From Fimbriiglobus sp. (GTDB lineage: Bacteria > Planctomycetota > Planctomycetia > Gemmatales > Gemmataceae): DNA of 41,053 nt. Below, piece after piece: positions 8,599 through 15,825 of this stretch (its first letter is position 1; the number at the start of each line of letters is the position of its first letter). A model generated the notes under the pieces. It was given only the letters and a program-made list of their open reading frames with translations. It had not been told where the DNA came from and ran no database searches. The position numbers were made by a program, and so were the translations under genes. Location of the stretch: positions 1 to 41,053 of the forward strand of contig JALHQU010000039.1 in NCBI GenBank assembly GCA_022841795.1, read 5' to 3'.

Positions 8599-9000
8599 GT
8601 GAACCGGAGTCTGCTGGTCGTGCTGCTGTGCCTGCTGGTGGCGATGCCGCCCCAGGTGTGTGCGTGCGACCACTCCGAGCACGCCCCATCCGCTACGGCG
8701 GACGAACACCAGGATGAGCCGGTCGTCCCCGGCGAACCTCACGACCAAGACGGCACCCCGGCGGATAACGACGATCCGTGCCCCTGTTCGTGTCATATCG
8801 CCATCCGCGTTGCGCACACCGGCCCGCGGGTGACCGACGACCCGACTTGTGGGTTGTGGTTCGATGCCCCTGCCTTGACCGCTCCTGTGCCCGCCAACAT
8901 CTCGTTCCTCTTGCTGACGGTTCGGAGTGGGGAACCCCCACCGGGCCGGCTGCATTCGTCTGTTCCGCTGTTCCTGGCCGTTTCCCGCCTGCTGAACTAG
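8599..9000 (+). CDS. small exported Cys/His-rich protein (copy 2)
   Basis: A 133-residue protein from a GTG start (MNRSLLVVLLCLLVAMPPQVC). The hydrophobic leader ends in CAC, followed by an acidic, His-containing linker (DHSEHAPSATADEHQDEP, EPHDQD) and a dense DPCPCSCHIAI cluster, then TCGLWF and a hydrophobic C-terminal third. The leader 'LL.VAMPP.VC.C' is almost the same as in the protein at 6597, and the CPC cluster recalls the HNCPCPTS of the one at 18538. It lies between the channel and adaptor genes of the pump. A periplasmic metal-binding or chaperone role is plausible by context only. No domain is recognised. Confidence 0.65.
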   Translation: MNRSLLVVLLCLLVAMPPQVCACDHSEHAPSATADEHQDEPVVPGEPHDQDGTPADNDDPCPCSCHIAIRVAHTGPRVTDDPTCGLWFDAPALTAPVPANISFLLLTVRSGEPPPGRLHSSVPLFLAVSRLLN

Positions 9001-9107
9001 CTCACGTCATTTCACGCCCGTGCCGGTGATCCGGGTGCGGCTGCCCGTCCGTCGTCTGCTCTCTTCCATCACCCGCTTCCCGTGTGCCTCGCACACCGGA
9101 GGAACCT

Positions 9108-10493
9108 ATGAACGTCAGCCGCTGGATCGGCCCGGCAGTCACCGTTGTCGCGCTCGGCGGGGTGGGCGCGGCCGCTTTCCTCACCCGCGACCGCTGGGTG
9201 CCTTACGCATTCCCGGAAAAGGCGGCGAAGCCGGCCGGAGGACACGCCCACGACGAGGGCGGCGGGCACGAAGGCCATGACCACGGGCCGGCCGGCGACC
9301 GGGTGAAACTCTCCGCCCAGGCGCAGAAGAACCTGAAGCTCGACGTGGATGTGATCGCGCCCGAACCGTACTGGCGGAAACTGCTCATCCCCGGTGTGGT
9401 GGCAGACCGCCCCGGCGAGAGCGACCGCGGGGTGGCCGCCCGGTTCGCCGGGGTGGTGGAGAAGGTCCACGCCAAGCCAGGGGTCGCGGTGGCGGCCGGC
9501 CAACCGCTGTTCACTATGCGGGTGGTGAGCGACGTGGTTCTCGGCTGGCAGCGGGACTTGGGAGCGGCGGGGAAGGAACTGGCCATCGCGACCGCCGACC
9601 GCGACCGGACGGCCAAACAGGTGGCTGAAAAGGTGGTGGCGCCGGTGACGCTGGTTGAGCCGGAGAACAAGCTGAAACGGGCGGTCGCCCAGGTGGACGG
9701 GCTTCGGCGGCAACTGCAAGCGTTCGGGCTGACCGCCACCGAGATCAAGCAAATCCAGGACGGCATCCCGGTGACGGAGATGGTCGTTTACGCCCCGCCC
9801 GCTGACGACGATGAGCCGGCGCCGACGACCGGCAAGAAGGCGGCGACGGTGTACGAGGTGCAGAAGCTGAAAGTGACGCTCGGCGAGGCGGTCCAGGCCG
9901 GGCAGTCCCTCGCCCTGCTCGCCCGCCACCAGAAGCTGTTCGTCGAGGGGCAGGCGTTCAAGTCGGAGGCGCTCGCCCTGGCGAAACTGGCCGAGGCGAG
10001 GACGCCGGTGCCGGCCGAGTTCGCCGACGAGAAGCCGGGCGACTGGCCGGAACAGCCGCCGCTGGTGATTGAGCACCTGGCCAACGAGGTCGATCCGGCC
10101 ACCCTTACGTTCGCCTTCTACCTGCCGCTGGACAACGTGCCCCGTACCTTCGACCGCGACGGCAAGACGCACTTCGTGTGGCGGTACCGGCCCGGCCAGC
10201 GGGTGCGGCTGCGGGTGCCGGTGGAGAAGGTCGGGGACGCCGTGCTGGTGCTGCCGGCCGGGGCGGTGGTGCGGGAGGGGGGTGAGGCGTTCGCGTTCGT
10301 GCAGAACGGCGACCTGTTCGTGAGGAAGACGGTGCGGGTGCTGTACGAGGACCGCACCGACGTGGTGCTGGCGAACGACGGCAGTTTGCCCGGCGGGGCG
10401 TTCGTGGTACGGAACCAGGCGGCGGCTTTGAACCGGGCGGTGAAGGCCGCGGCCGGCGGCGGGGGCGGCGGGCACGAAGGCCACGACCACTAA
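9108..10493 (+). CDS. CzcB-like membrane fusion protein, His-rich at both ends
   Basis: A 461-residue periplasmic adaptor (HlyD/CzcB family) that links the RND pump to the outer-membrane channel. The order is: N-terminal membrane anchor (8-25), a His-rich linker (GHAHDEGGGHEGHDHG, about 45-60), a lipoyl/barrel-sandwich half (RFAGVVEKVHAKPGVAVAAG), a helical hairpin (GWQRDLGAAGKELAIATADR), the second half motif, a beta-barrel (TFAFYLPLDNVPRT) and a membrane-proximal domain. The protein ends in a second His motif, GGGHEGHDH. The start at 9108 follows a good ribosome-binding site (GGAGG at 9100-9104). The lipoyl-to-barrel part carries an unusual charged insertion (PADDDEPAPTTGKKAA). His tails suggest Zn, Cd, Ni, Co or Cu as substrate. 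Confidence 0.92.
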   Translation: MNVSRWIGPAVTVVALGGVGAAAFLTRDRWVPYAFPEKAAKPAGGHAHDEGGGHEGHDHGPAGDRVKLSAQAQKNLKLDVDVIAPEPYWRKLLIPGVVADRPGESDRGVAARFAGVVEKVHAKPGVAVAAGQPLFTMRVVSDVVLGWQRDLGAAGKELAIATADRDRTAKQVAEKVVAPVTLVEPENKLKRAVAQVDGLRRQLQAFGLTATEIKQIQDGIPVTEMVVYAPPADDDEPAPTTGKKAATVYEVQKLKVTLGEAVQAGQSLALLARHQKLFVEGQAFKSEALALAKLAEARTPVPAEFADEKPGDWPEQPPLVIEHLANEVDPATLTFAFYLPLDNVPRTFDRDGKTHFVWRYRPGQRVRLRVPVEKVGDAVLVLPAGAVVREGGEAFAFVQNGDLFVRKTVRVLYEDRTDVVLANDGSLPGGAFVVRNQAAALNRAVKAAAGGGGGGHEGHDH

Positions 10494-10532
10494 GCGAGTC
10501 GCTCGGATCGCCACCACCACAGGAACTCGACC

Positions 10533-13500
10533 ATGCTGAACGCCGTCATCAAGCTTGCCCTCCGCTACCGCCCGCTGGTGGTGGTGGCCGCCCTCGGCCT
10601 GCTCGGGTACGGCGGGTATCTGGCCACCACCCTGCCCATCGACGTGTTCCCCGACCTGGACCGCCCCCGCGTCACCATCATGACCGAAGCACCGGGGTAC
10701 GCGGCCGAGGAGGTGGAGACGCTCGTCACCTACCCGCTCGAATCGGCCATGCTCGGCGCGGGCGGGGTGCAGGATGTGCGGACCCAGTCCGGGGCCGGGC
10801 TGAGCGTGGTGTTCGTCGAGTTCAACTGGGGCACCGACATCCGGGTGGCCCGGCAGGTGGTGCAGGAGCGGCTGGCCACCGTCGCCGCCGACCTGCCCGA
10901 CGGGGTCCGCCCGCAACTCGCCCCGGTCAGTTCGATCATGGGGCAAATCCTCATCACCGGGCTGCGGCGGCAGGCCGGGCCGAAGGGCGGGGAACTGGTG
11001 CCCATCCCCGGCACCCCGCACTACGCCGAGCGGGTGACGGCCGACGGGAAGATGCCTGTCCTGTTCGCCTGGACGCCGACCGACCGCCGCAACCCGGCCG
11101 CCTGGACGCCGGTGCCGGTGAGCGGGGCGGAGTGGCAGGCGGTGGACCCGGACGGCGCACAAGCGGTTCGGGCGACCGTCGGCGGGCGGGCGGCGGAGGT
11201 GACATTCCCGTCCGAGGAGCAACGGCAACTGGCCCTGCGGACGCTGGCCGAGTGGGTGGTGCGTCCGGCCGTGCTGAAGGTGAGCGGGGTGGCGCAGGCC
11301 ATCCCGATGGGCGGCGGGCGGAAGCAGTACCAGGTGCTGGTGGACCCGGCGGCGCTGGCCGAACACAAGGTTTCACTCGCTGCGGTCGAGCAGGCGCTCC
11401 GCGACAACAACGTGAACTTCAGCGGCGGGTACTCGGAGGCGGGCGGGGTGGAGAAGCCGATCCGGGTGATCGGGCGGCTCGGCCCGCGGCCGGAGCAGGT
11501 GGTGGCCGAGTTGAACAAGGTGCCGGTCCGGACGACGGCAAAGCGGACCATCCTGCTCGGACAGGTGGCGCGAGTGACGGAAGGGCCGCAGCAGAAGCGG
11601 GGGGACGCCAGCGTGAGCGGGTTGCCCGGCGTGGTGATCACCGTCACCAAACAGCCGGGGGTGGACACCCGCGCCCTCACCGACCGGGCGAAGGCGGCGC
11701 TCAAGGGGGCGGAGGCGTCGCTGCCGGCCGACGTGGTGATCGACGACGACCTGTACGAACTGCGGGAGTTCATCGACCGCGGGGTGTGGAACGTGGGCGA
11801 GGCGCTGGTCATCGGAGCGGTGTTGGTGCTGATCGTGCTGTTCCTGTTCCTGCTGAACGTCCGCACCACGTTCATCTCGCTCACCGCCATCCCGCTCTCG
11901 CTGGCGGTGACGGCGGTGGTGTTCAAGCTGGTCGGACTCGTCACCGGCACCGAGTTGAGCATCAACGTGATGACCCTGGGCGGGATCGCGGTGGCGATGG
12001 GCGAGCTGGTCGATGACGCCATCGTGGACGTGGAGAACATCTTCCGCCGGCTGCGGGAGAACTTCCACGCCGCGGCCCCGAAACCCGCCATCCGGGTGGT
12101 GTACGAGGCGAGTAAAGAGGTGCGGTCGGCCATCGTGTTCGGCACGGCGGTGGTCGTGTTGGTGTTCCTCCCGCTGTTCGCCCTGAGCGGCGTCGAGGGG
12201 CGGCTGTTCGCCCCGCTCGGCGTGGCGTACATCGTGTCCATCCTCGGCTCCCTGCTGGTGTCCCTCACCGTCACCCCGGTGCTGTCCTTCTACCTGCTGG
12301 CTGGGTCGAAGGCGGTCCACCGGGAGAAGGACGGGCTGCTGGTGCGGGGGTTGAAGTGGCTGGCCGGGCATCTGGTGCGGCTGAGCATGAGGCGGGCCGG
12401 ACTGCTCCTCCTGTTGACGTGGGCGGTGGTGGCATACTGCGGGTGGCGGGTGACCACCATCGGCGCGGACTTCCTGCCGGCGTTCAACGAGGGCAGTGTT
12501 CAGGTGAACGTCACCCTGCCGGCCGGGTCGTCGCTCGCCGCCTCCCAGCAGACGACGGCCATCGTCGATGCCAAACTGCGGTCGATGCAGGTGACGCCGG
12601 ACAAGCCGGACGCCATCGTCCGCAGCTTCGTCCGCAAGACCGGGCGGGCCGAGATGGACGAACACGCCGAGCCGCCGAACACCAGCGAGTACGTCGTCGC
12701 ACTCAACCCGTCCGCGCATGAGAACCGCAAGGAGGTGATCGCCGAACTCCAGCGGGTGGTGAAGGAAGAAGTGGCCGGAGCGGACGTGGAGGTGGAGCAA
12801 CCGCTGGCGCACCTCATCAGCCACATGATCTCCGGCAGCACGGCGCAAATCGCCATCAAGGTGTACGGCGATGACCTGGACACCCTGGAACGGGTGGCCA
12901 ACCAGATTAAGGCGGCGGTGAGCGGGGTGCCGGGGGTGAGTTCGCTCGCCGTCGAGCCGATCCGCAAGGTGGACGAGGTTCACATCAAGCTGCGGTCGGA
13001 CGACCTCGCTTTCTACGGGGTGAGCCGGCGGTACGTCGGCGAGTTCGTGCAGACGGCGGTGCGGGGGGAGGTGGTGTCGCAGGTGATGGAGGGTCAACGG
13101 CGGTTCGACCTGCTGGTGCGGTTGGAGGAGCCGTATCGGGTGGACGTGGCCAATTTGGGCGAGCTTCGGCTCGACCTGCCACCCGACCCGGACGCCCCGC
13201 CGGAATCACCGCGGCGACAGGTGCGGCTGAAAGACGTGGCCGACATCACCCCGCTCACCGGCGGTGACACGGGGGCGAACCAGATCAAGCGGGAGAACGT
13301 CCGCCGGCGGATCGTGGTGCGGTGCAACGCCCTCGGCCGCGACCTGGGCGGGGTGGTGACGGACATCAAGGCGGCGGTGGCGGCGAACGTCCCCATGCCG
13401 GAAGGGTATGTGGTCGAGTACGGCGGGCAGTTCGAGAGCCAGGAGCGGGCCACCCAACTGATCGCGGTGCTGGCTGCCCTGTCCGGCATCAGCATGTTCT

Positions 13501-14192
13501 TCGTGCTGCTGCTGCTGTTCCCCGCCCCCGGCGCGATGCGGATGATGCTCGTCGCCGCCGGCGTCGGCGGGGCGGTGGCGACGGGCGTGTTCCTGCTGCG
13601 GTACGGGGCCGTGTGGACGGCCGTGGCCGGCACCGGGGCGTTCTTCCTCACCACCGCCGTCTTCCCGTCGGCGCGGGTGGTGCTGCAAATCCTGAACGCC
13701 ATCCCGACCGCGTTCATCGGCGGGGTGCTGGCGCTGGTCGTCACCGAGCAGACGCTCACCGTGGCCAGTCTGGTCGGGTTCATCTCGCTCGGCGGCATCG
13801 CGGTGCGGAACGGCATCCTGCTCGTCACCCACTACGTCCACCTGATGAAGTCCGAGGGCGAAGGGTTCACCGAGCAGATGGTGTTACGCGGCAGTCTGGA
13901 ACGGCTTTCGCCCGTGCTGATGACCGCCCTCACCGCCGGCATCGGCCTCATCCCGCTGGTGGTGGAAGGGCAGAAGCCGGGGCGGGAAATCCTGTACCCG
14001 GTGGCCACCGTCATCCTCGGCGGGCTGCTCACCAGCACGTTCTGCGAGTTTTTCCTGCACCCCGGCTTGTTCTGGCGGTTCAGCGGCAAGACGGCATCGG
14101 CACTGGCCCACACGGACACAACCGCCTACGGGTTGGACGACGATCCCACCCCGGCAAACGAACCGATCCCGCTGCGACCCGCGGCAGGCTGA
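10533..14192 (+). CDS. CzcA/CusA-family heavy-metal RND pump, enlarged
   Basis: A 1219-residue proton-driven inner-membrane pump of the HME-RND family; usual members are about 1030-1060 residues. Hallmarks are the start MLNAVIKLALRYR, the LPIDVFPDL motif, EAPGYAAEEVETLVTYPLE, the TM4 proton-relay motif ELVDDAIVDVENIFRRL (about 490-505) and the C-terminal GGIAVRNGILLVTHYVH. Two insertions explain the extra size. One of about 85 residues in the first porter subdomain (146-232) is rich in Pro and Trp. One of about 47 residues (about 998-1045) contains two extra hydrophobic segments inside the C-terminal membrane bundle. The DD..D..E pattern in TM4 fits divalent-cation CzcA rather than silver/copper CusA, but I would not fix the substrate. 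It follows the adaptor by 39 bp. Confidence 0.93.
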   Translation: MLNAVIKLALRYRPLVVVAALGLLGYGGYLATTLPIDVFPDLDRPRVTIMTEAPGYAAEEVETLVTYPLESAMLGAGGVQDVRTQSGAGLSVVFVEFNWGTDIRVARQVVQERLATVAADLPDGVRPQLAPVSSIMGQILITGLRRQAGPKGGELVPIPGTPHYAERVTADGKMPVLFAWTPTDRRNPAAWTPVPVSGAEWQAVDPDGAQAVRATVGGRAAEVTFPSEEQRQLALRTLAEWVVRPAVLKVSGVAQAIPMGGGRKQYQVLVDPAALAEHKVSLAAVEQALRDNNVNFSGGYSEAGGVEKPIRVIGRLGPRPEQVVAELNKVPVRTTAKRTILLGQVARVTEGPQQKRGDASVSGLPGVVITVTKQPGVDTRALTDRAKAALKGAEASLPADVVIDDDLYELREFIDRGVWNVGEALVIGAVLVLIVLFLFLLNVRTTFISLTAIPLSLAVTAVVFKLVGLVTGTELSINVMTLGGIAVAMGELVDDAIVDVENIFRRLRENFHAAAPKPAIRVVYEASKEVRSAIVFGTAVVVLVFLPLFALSGVEGRLFAPLGVAYIVSILGSLLVSLTVTPVLSFYLLAGSKAVHREKDGLLVRGLKWLAGHLVRLSMRRAGLLLLLTWAVVAYCGWRVTTIGADFLPAFNEGSVQVNVTLPAGSSLAASQQTTAIVDAKLRSMQVTPDKPDAIVRSFVRKTGRAEMDEHAEPPNTSEYVVALNPSAHENRKEVIAELQRVVKEEVAGADVEVEQPLAHLISHMISGSTAQIAIKVYGDDLDTLERVANQIKAAVSGVPGVSSLAVEPIRKVDEVHIKLRSDDLAFYGVSRRYVGEFVQTAVRGEVVSQVMEGQRRFDLLVRLEEPYRVDVANLGELRLDLPPDPDAPPESPRRQVRLKDVADITPLTGGDTGANQIKRENVRRRIVVRCNALGRDLGGVVTDIKAAVAANVPMPEGYVVEYGGQFESQERATQLIAVLAALSGISMFFVLLLLFPAPGAMRMMLVAAGVGGAVATGVFLLRYGAVWTAVAGTGAFFLTTAVFPSARVVLQILNAIPTAFIGGVLALVVTEQTLTVASLVGFISLGGIAVRNGILLVTHYVHLMKSEGEGFTEQMVLRGSLERLSPVLMTALTAGIGLIPLVVEGQKPGREILYPVATVILGGLLTSTFCEFFLHPGLFWRFSGKTASALAHTDTTAYGLDDDPTPANEPIPLRPAAG

Positions 14193-14200
14193 CTCGGGTC

Positions 14201-14217
14201 GCGGCGAGTGTCGCCGC
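14201..14217 (+). terminator. small hairpin after the RND gene
   Basis: GCGGCGA-GTG-TCGCCGC is a 7-bp stem 8 bp after the RND stop with no T tract. It could be an attenuator between the pump gene and the gene at 14253. Low confidence. Confidence 0.25.
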
Positions 14218-14252
14218 GGCAGATTCCCGTTCCAGATTCGGAGGAGACGACG

Positions 14253-14681
14253 ATGACGAAGCACCTGTGGCTCGGCCTGTTGGCGACGGCCGCGCTGGTC
14301 GGCGGCGGCGCGGTCCTGGCCGACGGCGGGACCGGCCCGCACAAGGGGCCGGTGGTGGAGTGGGGGGAGGAGGAGTACCACCTGGAAGTGGTGGCCGACG
14401 CCAAGACGGGTGACGTGACCGTGTACGTCTACGGTAACCACGACGACCTGGGTAAGGGGAAAGCGAAGGCGATCGAAGCCAAGATGCTCACCCTCTCCCT
14501 GAAGACCCCCGAGGCGAAGACGGTGAAGTTGGAGGCGAAGCCCGCGAAGGGCGACGGGGAGGGCAAGGCGTCGGTGTTCGTGGGGAAGAGCGACGCCTTC
14601 AAGACGGACAAGAAACTAGCCGGGTCGGTCAGCGGCAAGGTCGGCACCAAGCCGTACACCGGCGAGTTCAAGCAGAAGTAA
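14253..14681 (+). CDS. exported 'YHxE/TLSLK' domain protein (copy A)
   Basis: A 142-residue protein with a Sec signal peptide (HLWLGLLATAALVGGG, cleavage near VLADG) and one compact domain. Its sequence WGEEEYHLEVVADAKTGDVT, with MLTLSLKTPE, SVFVGKSDAF and a final KPYTGEFKQK, aligns end to end with the mature part of the protein at 18015 and with the N-terminal half of the one at 19039. Probably all-beta, with one conserved His, and periplasmic. I know of no named family for it. It is the last gene of the RND run, 60 bp after the pump gene with a good ribosome-binding site (GGAGGAG), so it is probably co-expressed with metal efflux. Confidence 0.75.
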   Translation: MTKHLWLGLLATAALVGGGAVLADGGTGPHKGPVVEWGEEEYHLEVVADAKTGDVTVYVYGNHDDLGKGKAKAIEAKMLTLSLKTPEAKTVKLEAKPAKGDGEGKASVFVGKSDAFKTDKKLAGSVSGKVGTKPYTGEFKQK

Positions 14682-14835
14682 CCCGGCAGGAGCGCGACAC
14701 TACCTGAACGGCGGGTTCACCTGCTCCCGGTGCCGTACATCCAGTTCGATGTTAGGGCCGGGGCGGGCTGAACCGCTGAGCGGACAACTTCTTTGCCGGG
14801 TCGGGAGTGTCGGTGCGGTACTGAGTGGGAACGAA

Positions 14836-14865
14836 CACGCCGTCGGTCGCGCGACCGACGGCGTG
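14836..14865. terminator. perfect 30-bp palindrome, bidirectional terminator candidate
   Basis: CACGCCGTCGGTCGC is followed directly by its exact reverse complement (15-bp arms, no spacer) between the convergent genes ending at 14681 and 14885. A T-containing stretch (TTAGTTTCAGT) follows on the plus strand. Read as RNA it makes a very strong hairpin in either direction. A dispersed palindromic repeat or a protein site are alternatives. Confidence 0.5.
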
Positions 14866-14884
14866 CTGGTTAGTTTCAGTCCGC

Positions 14885-15259
14885 TCAACGGTGGTGGTGA
14901 TGATGGTGGTGATGACTACCGCCCCACCCGCCGCCGTAGCCGCCGTGGTTGTGCCCACCCCAACCACCCCCGTACCCGCCGCCGTAGGCCGACTGCACGA
15001 ACCCGCCGTTCCACCCGCCGAACGCCGGCTGGCCAAACCCGACGCCGATCGACACACCCGGCGAGTAGTAGCTGGTGCCGAACGAGAAGCCCGAGTTATA
15101 CGCCGGGACGCCGTAGCCGTACCCGCCGTACACCGGAGCCGAGTAGGTCGGCACGACGTGGTAGTGCCCGCGGTGCGGGACGAGGTATTGCGCGGAAGCG
15201 GAGGTGGCGGTGACGCCGACGGCGGCGACCGCGGCGAGGGCCGCAAGCGTGAGCCTCAT
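14885..15259 (-). CDS. exported Gly/Tyr/His-rich protein with His8 tail
   Basis: A 124-residue protein. It has a Sec signal peptide (MRLTLAALAAVAAVGVTATS, cleavage after SASA), then a low-complexity body rich in Gly, Tyr, Ser and Trp (YGGYGYGVPAY, GGGYGGGWGG), and ends GGSHHHHHHHHR with eight consecutive His. The first residues after the leader (QYLVPHRGHYHVVP) match the pattern of the neighbouring protein at 15409. ATG at 15259 is chosen because the leader begins there; the frame extends further upstream without a signal-like sequence. No known domain. The His tail and the location next to efflux genes suggest periplasmic buffering of Ni, Zn, Co or Cu, as an inference. Confidence 0.7.
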   Translation of the reverse strand: MRLTLAALAAVAAVGVTATSASAQYLVPHRGHYHVVPTYSAPVYGGYGYGVPAYNSGFSFGTSYYSPGVSIGVGFGQPAFGGWNGGFVQSAYGGGYGGGWGGHNHGGYGGGWGGSHHHHHHHHR

Positions 15260-15353
15260 GACGGTTCTCCTGGTGAGTAGATGCGGGGCGGTACTCAAGG
15301 AGTGCCCCACATAGAAGAACCGTCCCCGTGCAGGAAACTTGCGCGCGATCACG

Positions 15354-15384
15354 AAAAAACCCGCCGGGGTGTTCTCCCGGCGGG
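15354..15384 (-). terminator. rho-independent terminator
   Basis: On the minus strand CCCGCCGGG and CCCGGCGGG form a 9-bp GC stem with a 7-nt loop (15360-15384) followed by six T residues (15354-15359). It lies 24 bp after the stop of the gene at 15409 and so ends that transcript before the next gene. Confidence 0.85.
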
Positions 15385-15408
15385 CGCTGCGTCAGATTCG
15401 CTCGGCGG

Positions 15409-15732
15409 TTAGTGTCGCGGGCGGGGGGTGAACGGGACGTGGTAGTCGTAGTGGCCGGGCGTGTAGTGGAAGTGCCCGCGATGCCGGTCGAAGTGACCCG
15501 GCACATAGTCGTAGTGGCCGCGGGGGAGCGGGGTGTAGAACGACCCGCCGAGGCCAACCCCCGGCGACGCGAACCCCGGCGTGTACCTCGGTGCGGCCGG
15601 CAGATACCCGCCGCCGTATCCGGGCGACACCACCGCGGGACGGTGGGAATGACCGGCGTGCTGGGCAGAGGCGGTGCCGGCGGACAGGGCGATGGCAACG
15701 ACGGCCGACAGACCGAAGGCGAAGAGTCTCAT
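15409..15732 (-). CDS. exported His/Tyr-rich repeat protein
   Basis: A 107-residue protein. It has a Sec leader (MRLFAFGLSAVVAIALSAGT, cleavage after ASA), then QHAGHSHRP, a Gly/Pro/Tyr segment (GYGGGYLPAAPRYTPGF) and a C-terminal set of degenerate repeats: GHYDYVPGHFDRH, RGHFHYTPGHYDYH. These 'GHY/FxY.PGH' units place His residues at regular spacing, as in metal-binding periplasmic proteins. Related in style to the protein at 14885 but not simply a copy. It has its own strong terminator and is divergent from the P-type ATPase gene (93 bp between starts), so the two may share a regulatory region. Function inferred only from composition and neighbours. Confidence 0.7.
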   Translation of the reverse strand: MRLFAFGLSAVVAIALSAGTASAQHAGHSHRPAVVSPGYGGGYLPAAPRYTPGFASPGVGLGGSFYTPLPRGHYDYVPGHFDRHRGHFHYTPGHYDYHVPFTPRPRH

Positions 15733-15825
15733 TGCTGATCTCCTGGTTGTTGCGGGGCGGGCTTGGGTGCCCTCCCATCCGTCGAATGCTGACCGATGTT
15801 CACCTTGCGCCTCACCGAGACCGTC

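Noticed and set aside
9069-11366. Long minus-strand open frame across the adaptor and pump genes
   Set aside because: Composition is Arg/His/Pro/Gly-rich, without domains, and opposite to two well-supported genes; such frames are common at this GC content.
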